From positions 2,157 through 36,345 of the forward strand of contig JAMCWO010000261.1 in the NCBI GenBank assembly GCA_023481165.1: 34,189 bases of DNA, in the 5' to 3' direction. Positions 1-7,881 of the stretch are shown one piece after another. How positions within the stretch are numbered: the stretch's first letter is position 1; each line of letters begins with the position of its first letter. A program made the translations under genes and the position numbers. The notes under the pieces were generated by a model. It was not told the origin of the DNA, did not search any database, and worked only from the letters and a program-made list of their open reading frames with translations. The stretch comes from Planctomycetota bacterium. GTDB lineage: Bacteria; Planctomycetota; Phycisphaerae; Sedimentisphaerales; Anaerobacaceae.

Positions 1-441
1 AGTGAGGCGGTTCGCCTTGTCAGCCTTGACCCGTTGGCCGGCGGCGACAGGGGTCTCGGAGCCCAGTGTGCCTCCGAGGCGGCGGTCCATGGTGAGGAGC
101 TCTTGGAACGATTCGACTCCGACCGGTTTGACCTGGTGTTTGCCCGTGATTGGGTGGATTGCTGTCGTGACCCGCAGGAAGTCATGCGCCAAATGCTTCG
201 CCTTGTGAAGCCGGGCGGTTTCGTGCTCATGGAGCATCGCCTCGGCACGGCTGGACAGCAGGTTGATGGCGCACTTCCGCGGCGGGATCTCCTGGCAGAC
301 AGCGCGGGCAGTCTGGACTCTCGATTCCAGGAAAGCGCAGCCCACATGAGCCGCGCGCTCGGCGCCGCCTGCCAAATAGAGTCTGAACAAGTCGATTCCG
401 GAGAGCACTGGCTCATTATCACGATTCGTAAGAATCGCTGA
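1..441 (+). CDS. Class I SAM-dependent methyltransferase, 3' part
   Basis: The reading frame is open from base 1 to the TGA at 439-441, so the 5' end lies outside the window; an internal ATG at 34 is not a credible start. The visible part begins with a beta-strand ending in Asp (VSLDPLA), which resembles the SAM-ribose-binding acidic position. It continues with FDLVFARDWVDC (motif II/III type strand) and then MLRLVKPGGFVLMEH, the 'LkpGG' turn typical of Rossmann-fold methyltransferases. The C-terminal 70 residues are less typical and end in IITIRKNR. The substrate cannot be told from this fragment. The next gene has its own promoter, so no operon link to hemW is implied. Confidence 0.7.
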   Translation, partial: SEAVRLVSLDPLAGGDRGLGAQCASEAAVHGEELLERFDSDRFDLVFARDWVDCCRDPQEVMRQMLRLVKPGGFVLMEHRLGTAGQQVDGALPRRDLLADSAGSLDSRFQESAAHMSRALGAACQIESEQVDSGEHWLIITIRKNR

Positions 442-512
442 GGCGGTCCTCGCAGCAGGGATGCACGCGAGAACGAGCCGCGGCGGGGAGCGTAATACAA
501 AGAGCGAGAGCC

Positions 513-540
513 TTGCCAGAGGCGACGGATTTGCTACAAT
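513..540 (+). promoter_or_regulatory. Sigma-70-type promoter for hemW-lepA
   Basis: TTGCCA at 513-518 and TACAAT at 535-540 are separated by 16 bp. The predicted start of transcription is near 547, which leaves a leader of about 200 nt before the hemW start. This excludes the longer in-frame N-terminus beginning at 513. The prediction rests on sequence alone. Confidence 0.6.
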
Positions 541-749
541 GGGGTGGTCTTGAGGCCGTCCCCGATGCGCCGCCCCGCCGCCCAGCGGCCCTTCGGGCTT
601 GGGGCGGGCCAGGTCTCGTTTTGATCCCTTGGAACGATGTGATGGTGGAATTTGTTAACAGACTCGCAGGCGCAGGCCGCTGCAGTCGCCCTGCGCCCGC
701 GGAGCAGAGATCGCGCCGGTTGCCGGGGCAAGGGCGGAAGCCCGCCCCC
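541..749 (+). other. GC-rich leader of hemW
   Basis: This stretch between the predicted transcription start and the hemW start has no separate gene that I recognise. It is rich in short GC hairpins. The last one (arms CCCCCA and TGGGGG, 745-759) puts the ATG at 750 in its loop. An in-frame ATG lies near 642, but it would add about 36 Arg/Pro-rich residues with no family support. Confidence 0.35.
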
Positions 750-1976
750 ATGGTGGGGGATTGCGCATTGACCGTGGAGCCGGCGGGTCTTTATGTCCAT
801 GTGCCATTCTGCCGGAGCAAGTGCCGGTATTGCGGATTCTACTCGGTGCCGACGGCGGGGTGGGATGGGACCGGGGTCCCCAGCCGCATAAGTCCGCGGC
901 TGGGAGCCCCACCAAACGCGATGCATCGCGTTTGGGAACCCTATACCGGCCGGCTGGTCGCCGCGATGTTGAGGGAGTTGGACCGATATGAGGGAGTCCA
1001 ATTCCGCACGGCCTATGTCGGCGGGGGCAGCCCGACGGCTCTGCCGCCCGAGCAATTGCTCGGCCTGGCCCGGCGGATCGCGGAGCGATTGGAGCAGGTC
1101 GAAGAGTTCACGGTCGAGTGCAATCCGGGGCAGGTAGATGCGGAACTCCTGGCGGATTTGCGGCGGGCGGGTGTGAATCGGCTGTCGTTTGGGGCACAGT
1201 CGTTCCGCGCGGCGGAACTGGAGTTGCTGGGGCGACGGCATACGGTGGAGGAGATCGGCCGAGCCGTGGAGTTGGCGAGACGGGCGGGGTTTGACAATGT
1301 CGGCCTGGATCTGATCTTCGCGATCCCGGACTCAACTCTGGCCGACTGGCAATACAGCGTGGAGGCGGCTATCGGTTTGGATGTGCAGCATATCTCGGCC
1401 TACAGCCTCAGTTTCGAGCCGGGCACGGTGTTTGATGTATGGCGCCGGAACGGTCGACTGGCTCCCGTGGATGAGGAGCTGGACCGGGCCATGTATGAGT
1501 GGGTCATTGATCGCTTGGGGCAGGTGGGGCTGCCGCAGTACGAGATCTCCAATTTTGCCCGGCCCGGCTTCGGATGCCGGCATAACCTCGGCTATTGGGC
1601 CAATCGGCCCTATGTCGGGATCGGACCGGGAGCGGCATCCTATTGGCAGGGCGACAGGGTGACACACGATTCCAACATGGAATGGTACATGGCGGCCGTC
1701 GAGAGCGGCCAGAAAATCCCGGGTGCGGTCGAGCGGCTGGGTTGGGAAGATAGGATTTGCGAGACAGCCGTATTAAGCTTGCGGACGCGGGCGGGGATCG
1801 ATTTGGCGGCGTTTGAGCATAAGACCGGGTGCGATTTGCTGCGGACTTTCGCGGCGACGATTCGACGGTATTGTGACTTGGGCCTGATGGAGATTACGGG
1901 TTGTGCGGTCCGCCTCACGGAGCAGGCCCTGCCGATTGCAGACTCAATCCTGTGCGACTTTGCGGCCCTGGAGTAG
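750..1976 (+). CDS. hemW: HemW-like radical SAM protein (coproporphyrinogen III oxidase-like)
   Basis: Cytosolic radical SAM protein of the HemN/HemW group. Family knowledge points to heme trafficking (HemW) rather than true coproporphyrinogen dehydrogenase activity. From the ATG at 750 it is 408 residues, near the family's usual 380-400. The motif C21-x3-C25-x2-C28-x-F binds the 4Fe-4S cluster after the typical GLYVHVPFC start. Further family features are YVGGGSPTALP, VECNPG, RLSFGAQSF, GFDNVGLDLIFAIP and YEISNFARPG. About 20-25 extra residues follow C28-GFYSVP, encoded by two palindromes (see the repeat at 874-941). A TTG at 768 is an alternative start. The gene stops 8 bp before lepA, a linkage also seen in other bacteria. 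Confidence 0.88.
   Translation: MVGDCALTVEPAGLYVHVPFCRSKCRYCGFYSVPTAGWDGTGVPSRISPRLGAPPNAMHRVWEPYTGRLVAAMLRELDRYEGVQFRTAYVGGGSPTALPPEQLLGLARRIAERLEQVEEFTVECNPGQVDAELLADLRRAGVNRLSFGAQSFRAAELELLGRRHTVEEIGRAVELARRAGFDNVGLDLIFAIPDSTLADWQYSVEAAIGLDVQHISAYSLSFEPGTVFDVWRRNGRLAPVDEELDRAMYEWVIDRLGQVGLPQYEISNFARPGFGCRHNLGYWANRPYVGIGPGAASYWQGDRVTHDSNMEWYMAAVESGQKIPGAVERLGWEDRICETAVLSLRTRAGIDLAAFEHKTGCDLLRTFAATIRRYCDLGLMEITGCAVRLTEQALPIADSILCDFAALE
874..941 (+). repeat. Double-palindrome element inserted in frame in hemW
   Basis: Two adjacent palindromes lie inside the hemW reading frame. The first has 9-bp arms CCCAGCCGC (879-887) and GCGGCTGGG (896-904) around an 8-nt loop. The second, 912-935, is a perfect 24-bp palindrome with 12-bp half CCAAACGCGATG. 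The encoded residues (about GVPSRISPRLGAPPNAMHRVW) fall between the radical SAM cysteine motif and the helix YTGRLVAAMLREL, where the family normally has a short link. I read this as a mobile palindromic element tolerated in frame; the exact borders are uncertain. Confidence 0.7.
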
Positions 1977-1984
1977 CGGAATCG

Positions 1985-3781
<1,797 letters not shown>

Positions 3782-3788
3782 CGGGAAA

Positions 3789-4439
3789 CTACTTGCCGAC
3801 CGGTTCCCGGCGCCACTCCCACGTCGGGCGGAACTCCGGCGTGACCGCGTAGACGAGGCCGTTCACGAGGCGGACGTAGGCGTTGTCCGGGTCATCGACC
3901 GCCAGGCCGACGCTGTCCTTGCTGAAGCTGGCGCCGCCGATCCGCTGCGTGGCGCCGGCCGAGCGGCTCCAGAGGGAGGCGCCGCTGCCGGCCTCGACCA
4001 TCTGCACGGCGAGCGTGGCCTGCACGTCCGCTGCGACCCCGATATGGGTCAGACTATGGCCGAGGGAGATCTTGGGGCGGACCTCCGAGAAAACGAGATC
4101 GCCTGTGACGATGGTCTGGACACCATACTTCTCGCCGGCGGCTTGAAAAGCGGCCGGGTCGAGCCGATCTTGGCCGACAGCCTCGAGAACCTCGCTCTCG
4201 GTCCCCAGCTTCACGATTCGCACCATCCCCTGGTCCTGCCGGGCGACGTCGATGAACCGCTGTGTGGCGAGCGGCCCGAGTTCATTCTCGGACGAACAGT
4301 TGAATTCGATCACACCGACAACCTCGTGGGCTTTGAGGTCGATCCGTGGCGGCACCATTACGCGGGTTGCCCCGGGCCCGCACCCCGCTGCGGCTATAGA
4401 CAGCAGTACGATCGCGACCACACCCGATGCTCTTCCCAT
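3789..4439 (-). CDS. Putative lipoprotein, function unknown
   Basis: A 216-residue protein with a signal peptide ending in the lipobox SIAAAGC, so probably lipid-anchored. The start at 4439 is chosen because AAAGGAGGT lies 5 nt upstream of it; an in-frame ATG at 4457 lies upstream of that ribosome binding site. The mature part contains IDLKAHEVVGVIEFNCSSE and a segment ending YGVQTIVTGDLVF, a pattern I associate with outer-membrane-assembly or CsgG/TolB-N-like lipoproteins that sense or build envelope complexes. That is a resemblance only, not an identification. The gene converges with lepA. It lies downstream of the Tyr-rich repeat protein on the same strand, after 309 bp. Confidence 0.72.
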   Translation of the reverse strand: MGRASGVVAIVLLSIAAAGCGPGATRVMVPPRIDLKAHEVVGVIEFNCSSENELGPLATQRFIDVARQDQGMVRIVKLGTESEVLEAVGQDRLDPAAFQAAGEKYGVQTIVTGDLVFSEVRPKISLGHSLTHIGVAADVQATLAVQMVEAGSGASLWSRSAGATQRIGGASFSKDSVGLAVDDPDNAYVRLVNGLVYAVTPEFRPTWEWRREPVGK

Positions 4440-4748
4440 ATAATACCTCCTTTCCATTGGGCGATGCCCCCAGTCCTATCGGCCAAATCTGGAAGAATGA
4501 AAAGAGAAATCGAGGCAGCCGCTCGCCCCGCGGGGCGTGGATGCTGGAGTAATAGAAAGGAAGCCTGGTTGCCCTGCCAGCCGAGGGGGCACCTGGTCTT
4601 CTCCGGACACCATTGTCGCGTTTGGGCAGCACGCACCCCTCCGGTAGCGTCAACGGCCGCGATTCGTTGTTCCCGCCCTCCGCGAGAGCCATCTCATCCG
4701 GCCGTCGACGCCTCTATTCCGTATGCGGGCGAACGCCTGTCTGCGACA
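4440..4748 (-). other. Intergenic stretch with a GC palindrome
   Basis: This 309-bp gap lies between two minus-strand genes. I see the ribosome binding site of the lipoprotein gene next to 4446-4454. A perfect 14-bp palindrome, CGCCCCGCGGGGCG, lies at 4524-4537 and is followed on the minus strand by a T-rich run some 10 nt later. It might end the transcript of the upstream repeat-protein gene, but the T-run is displaced, so I do not call it a terminator. Confidence 0.3.
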
Positions 4749-5408
4749 CTACCACGAGAAATAGAAGTAAGAATAGGGGTACGGATAGGAGTACCCGGGA
4801 TTCCCGTAATAGTTCCCATAGGGATAATCATAGCTATAGGGGTAGTAGTAATTGTACGGATAATAGTAGTAATTATAGGGATAGTATCCATAGGGGTATT
4901 GATAATACGGATAGGGATGATGTCGGAAGAAGAAATCGTCCCTGTCGAAACCTCTATGATGGAAGAAGCGATCCCTATCGAAGTCCCTATGCATGAAACG
5001 ATTATGATCGAAATCCCTATGCATGAAACGATTATGATCGAAATCCCTGTGCATGAAGCGGTCGTGATCGAAGTCCCTGTGCATGAACTGGGCCCTGTCG
5101 AAAGGGCGGTTCACAAAGGGGCGGGTGTTGAACGTTCCAAAGGGGCGGGTATTGAAGCTGTGGCCCCAGTTGGGACGGCTGGAGAAGCCGCCATTCATCA
5201 TCGGGCTATGCCCCCAGCTCGAACGACCGGAGAAATTGCCCTGCATCATGCCCCCGCCTCGACCAGGCATCGCGCCTCCGCGCGGACCGGCCGTGAGGAC
5301 CACTCCCGCACTCGGCGTGGCAGACGTCGGCATCGGGCTGCGCATCTTACCGAACGCGGTTGTCGCCAGCATCATGATCGAAGCCAAGACTGCAAAATAC
5401 CCTTTCAT
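4749..5408 (-). CDS. Secreted low-complexity protein with MHRDFD repeats and Tyr-rich tail
   Basis: A 219-residue protein of unknown function. A signal peptide (residues 1 to about 20) is followed by a Gly/Met/Arg-rich part with RPFGTFNTRPF-type near-repeats. Next come four to five 10-residue repeats of the type FMHRDFDHNR (DNA period 30 bp, about 4951-5100). The tail of about 60 residues is nearly half Tyr and ends in YSYFYFSW. The His/Asp/Arg repeats could bind metal. The Tyr-rich tail recalls adhesive, crosslinked or amyloid-like extracellular proteins; both statements are inference. The start is fixed by GGAGGTG about 8 nt upstream (5416-5422). Confidence 0.72.
   Translation of the reverse strand: MKGYFAVLASIMMLATTAFGKMRSPMPTSATPSAGVVLTAGPRGGAMPGRGGGMMQGNFSGRSSWGHSPMMNGGFSSRPNWGHSFNTRPFGTFNTRPFVNRPFDRAQFMHRDFDHDRFMHRDFDHNRFMHRDFDHNRFMHRDFDRDRFFHHRGFDRDDFFFRHHPYPYYQYPYGYYPYNYYYYPYNYYYPYSYDYPYGNYYGNPGYSYPYPYSYFYFSW
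4951..5100 (-). repeat. 30-bp tandem repeat array in coding sequence
   Basis: Units of exactly 30 bp occur at 4981-5010, 5011-5040, 5041-5070 and 5071-5100, with a degenerate unit at 4951-4980. The middle units differ by only a few bases. Each unit encodes one 10-residue repeat, so copy-number change would preserve the frame. There are no unique spacers, so this is not a CRISPR array. Confidence 0.9.
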
Positions 5409-5432
5409 ATGTCATCACCTCCGTCGCTCGAT

Positions 5433-5531
5433 CTACAGCGCGACGAGTATTGCTTTTTGTGCGGCCCTGGTCGCCCCCGATTCCGGCGGTACCGATGCCA
5501 AGATCCGACTCATGACGAACAGCACACTCAT
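5433..5531 (-). CDS. Possible 32-residue ORF upstream of the repeat protein
   Basis: An ATG at 5531 follows a good ribosome binding site (GGGAGGT, 5-6 nt spacing) and runs 33 codons to TAG at 5433-5435. It ends 24 bp before the start of the repeat protein. The product begins MSVLFVMSRILASV and has no recognised domain. It could be a leader peptide or a small membrane-active protein. Only the ribosome binding site and the spacing support it. Confidence 0.3.
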   Translation of the reverse strand: MSVLFVMSRILASVPPESGATRAAQKAILVAL

Positions 5532-5822
5532 GGTCTTACCTCCCGACGCGCTCTTGCTCGCAAATCAGGCCGGTTTTCAGCCCGTTAAGCACAGTACCCG
5601 ATTGGGCGACTGTAAGCACTGCGGAAGATAAGAGCCTCTGTTCGTTATATAGTATACTACGATGGGGTGTGCTTCATCGTGCCCCAAGTAGGCAAGATGC
5701 CTATTGAGCCACAGGGCATTGCTCACGCCGAGTGAAAAATCGGTAAGGGCGAAGGTCAGATCAAGCACTCTACGATTCCTGCGGCGACGCGTATCGACGG
5801 TAGACTGCACGAAGTGATCATC
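5532..5822 (-). other. Non-coding stretch upstream of the small ORF
   Basis: I recognise no gene here. An AT-rich patch near 5646-5660 (minus-strand TAGTATACTATATAACG) stands out from the GC-rich surroundings and could hold the -10 box for the downstream minus-strand genes. No matching -35 box at 16-18 bp is convincing. No terminator is visible for the gene ending at 5823. Confidence 0.3.
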
Positions 5823-7109
5823 TCAGGGCAGGATACGGCGGCGAAAGCGGTAAACGTGGACATCAAAGGGGGCGAACCAGTCGGTGAACTGGCCGGCTTT
5901 TGCCTGTACCTGGCGCGGGGACTCGTAGAGGACCTCGCCGGAGGCCGCCCAGGCGGGCAGACCGGTGAACTTCACTTCGAGGGTCTGGCCTTCCCGTTTG
6001 CAGGCCAGGAGGTAGAGATCGTTGCCGACCTCCCGAATACAGAATTCCACGTCTTTGGCGCCTTCGACTTTGACCGGGAGCTTGGAGTCGGGGGCGACCA
6101 GGGCCGCCGCGAGAGGACTGCGTGTGCCGACCTCTTCGAGAACGGGACGCAGAACCCGGCGCCAGAAGGTCCAGTTCCAGCCGAGCTTGGCGTCCTGGGG
6201 CGCCATGGCGGCTTTGATGTTGCCGCCGAAGTAGATCAGGCCGCGCGCGCCGTTGATCAGGGCCTGGTAGGTCATGAACCGTTCCTGCGCGAAGGTGGGG
6301 AAACGCAGGGTCTTACCGGGATTGACCACGCCGCTCCAGGCGATCTGCAGGACCATCCAGATGGGCTTGCCGTCGGCGACTTCCTTGATGAAGCGGGTGT
6401 GGTCGCCGACCATGCTGATTTCCTTGTTGGGCCCCAGCGAATGCCTGCCCGGCGGGTAGCCGACCGGATAGATGTCCAGCAGGAGAATGTCCGCCGCGGC
6501 GTTGTAGGGCCGCAGATCCGCGACCGTGCCGCGCGGGGCTTGGGTCAGGCCGACCGGATGGCAGGGGTCCACCTCTTTGATGATCCGGTAGGCACGGATC
6601 ATGGATTCCGCCGGGACCTTGCCCCACCAGGGTTCGTCCACGTTCTTCCAGAGCAGCAGGCCCGGATGATGGCGGAACCGGTTCAGGACCGACCGCAGAA
6701 GCAACTCTTTGGCGTGGTCGCCCTGCTGGAGACTGGAGAGCTTTCCCAAACGCGGCCAGCAGTACAGGCCGTAGCGCGCCGCGGCGTCCATCCAGACCTG
6801 CTCCTGGGCGGTGGTGTCCTCGTTCCAGGAGTTGTTGCCCTGGATGCCCGTGCGAAAGAAGGTCCCGCCGGCCTCGCGGATTTCCTCGAAGGCGGGCTTG
6901 CCTTCGGGCGTGGGGCCGTCCGGTGGCGGACCGCCGGTGAAGCCGATGGGCAGGATCTTGCGCCCGTCGATCAGCAACACACCATCTTCGTTGAGCGTGA
7001 TGGACGCGGCTTTGCCGGCTGGGGTGAGAGAGCAGACCGACACAATGATCAGCAGGACCGCCGATACGCCTATCAGATGACAGCTATCAGCCCAATTTCT
7101 CCGGCTCAT
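5823..7109 (-). CDS. Secreted glycoside-hydrolase-like TIM-barrel protein
   Basis: A 428-residue protein with an N-terminal signal/membrane segment (about residues 11-34). A barrel-type region includes the strand GTFFRTGI and the strand-end motif LLLWKNVDEPWW at residues 151-162. E159 sits where clan A glycosidases place the acid/base Glu. Later come DILLLDIYP, WMVLQIAW and ARGLIYFG, which read as barrel strands, then a C-terminal beta domain of about 80 residues. Substrate and family number are not assignable by eye. The ATG at 7109 is chosen because the predicted promoter (7152-7179) places transcription start after the in-frame TTG at 7148. The sugar-active neighbours support a role in glycan breakdown. 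Confidence 0.75.
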   Translation of the reverse strand: MSRRNWADSCHLIGVSAVLLIIVSVCSLTPAGKAASITLNEDGVLLIDGRKILPIGFTGGPPPDGPTPEGKPAFEEIREAGGTFFRTGIQGNNSWNEDTTAQEQVWMDAAARYGLYCWPRLGKLSSLQQGDHAKELLLRSVLNRFRHHPGLLLWKNVDEPWWGKVPAESMIRAYRIIKEVDPCHPVGLTQAPRGTVADLRPYNAAADILLLDIYPVGYPPGRHSLGPNKEISMVGDHTRFIKEVADGKPIWMVLQIAWSGVVNPGKTLRFPTFAQERFMTYQALINGARGLIYFGGNIKAAMAPQDAKLGWNWTFWRRVLRPVLEEVGTRSPLAAALVAPDSKLPVKVEGAKDVEFCIREVGNDLYLLACKREGQTLEVKFTGLPAWAASGEVLYESPRQVQAKAGQFTDWFAPFDVHVYRFRRRILP

Positions 7110-7151
7110 TGCCTTGCCCTTTGTCCTCTTCAGTAGCGAAAAGTCCAACTC

Positions 7152-7179
7152 ATTGTACCGGACGCGACTGGACCCGCAA
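7152..7179 (-). promoter_or_regulatory. Sigma-70-type promoter for the glycosidase-like gene
   Basis: On the minus strand TTGCGG (7174-7179) and TACAAT (7152-7157) are separated by 16 bp. The layout matches the hemW promoter (TTGCCA, 16 bp, TACAAT). Predicted transcription start is near 7145, 36 nt before the ATG. Confidence 0.55.
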
Positions 7180-7305
7180 GGGAAGAAGCAATCATCAATG
7201 GACCAGATGTCCGTGGGGCAGCCTACTTGCGATCAGCGGGAATCGGTGGTAACCTGCATTTTGGAAGGACGCTTTCCGACGCGGCCCCAAGACCTCAGGG
7301 GAATA

Positions 7306-7842
7306 ATGATTACGGAAGACACAAGAGAATGTGTGCTGAAGGACTGCAAAAGCGGCAAGAATGCGTTTGGTCCCGCGTTCTTTGAGCAGCATTTGTCTGT
7401 TGTCGTGGCGTACGCTATGACGCTGGCTGAGACTCTGAGGGCGGATCTGGAGATCGTTGAACTGGCGGCTTGGCTGCACGATATTGCTGCCGTTCAAGAT
7501 GTGACGGCTCTGCCGAAGCATCCTGCTTTGAGCGCGGAGGTTGCACGAAAGATGCTGTGGGAGAGGGGGTATCCTGCCGAACGGATAGAGCGCGTGGCGG
7601 CGTGCATCGCGTCGCATTCTGCGCCGATCCAGACCGGCGACGGACCGCCGGAGGAAGTGTGCGTATCGAATGCCGACGCGATGTCACAGATTGTCAGGCC
7701 GGCATACTGGCTGTATTTCGCGTTTCGGGTGCGCCGGCTTGATTTCGCGGAGGGCAGAGACTGGCTGCGGCAGCGCGTCGAGAACAACTGGGCCGCGTTG
7801 ATCCCGCCGGCCCGAGCGCTCATCGAAAAGGAATATCACTAG
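7306..7842 (+). CDS. HD-domain phosphohydrolase
   Basis: A 178-residue soluble protein of the HD superfamily (metal-dependent phosphohydrolases acting on nucleotides or other phosphoesters). Visible metal-site residues are H29 in the first helix, the H58-D59 pair in AAWLHDIAAV, H104 in CIASHSAP and D124 in SNADAM, in the usual order. The ATG at 7306 has AGGGGA 3-9 nt upstream. An ATG at 7198 in the same frame would add 36 residues without family support. The gene diverges from the glycosidase-like gene and converges on the heparinase-like gene (39 bp apart). The substrate is unknown. Confidence 0.82.
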   Translation: MITEDTRECVLKDCKSGKNAFGPAFFEQHLSVVVAYAMTLAETLRADLEIVELAAWLHDIAAVQDVTALPKHPALSAEVARKMLWERGYPAERIERVAACIASHSAPIQTGDGPPEEVCVSNADAMSQIVRPAYWLYFAFRVRRLDFAEGRDWLRQRVENNWAALIPPARALIEKEYH

Positions 7843-7881
7843 GTCGCGGAGTTCCTGCGATTGTAGCGGGTACGCCAGCGA

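Noticed and set aside
513-749. N-terminal extension of HemW from ATG 513
   Set aside because: The predicted promoter overlaps this start, and the extra residues are Arg/Pro-rich with no family counterpart.
4951-5100. Tandem 30-bp repeats as a CRISPR array
   Set aside because: Units are directly adjacent with no spacers, and no cas gene is present.
4044-5588. Plus-strand open frame with Ile/Val-rich repeats opposite the repeat protein
   Set aside because: The repeats arise from the antisense of the 30-bp array; the minus-strand reading has a signal peptide and a good ribosome binding site.
5814-7136. Plus-strand open frame opposite the glycosidase-like gene
   Set aside because: Shadow of the minus-strand gene, which has a signal peptide, barrel motifs and a promoter.
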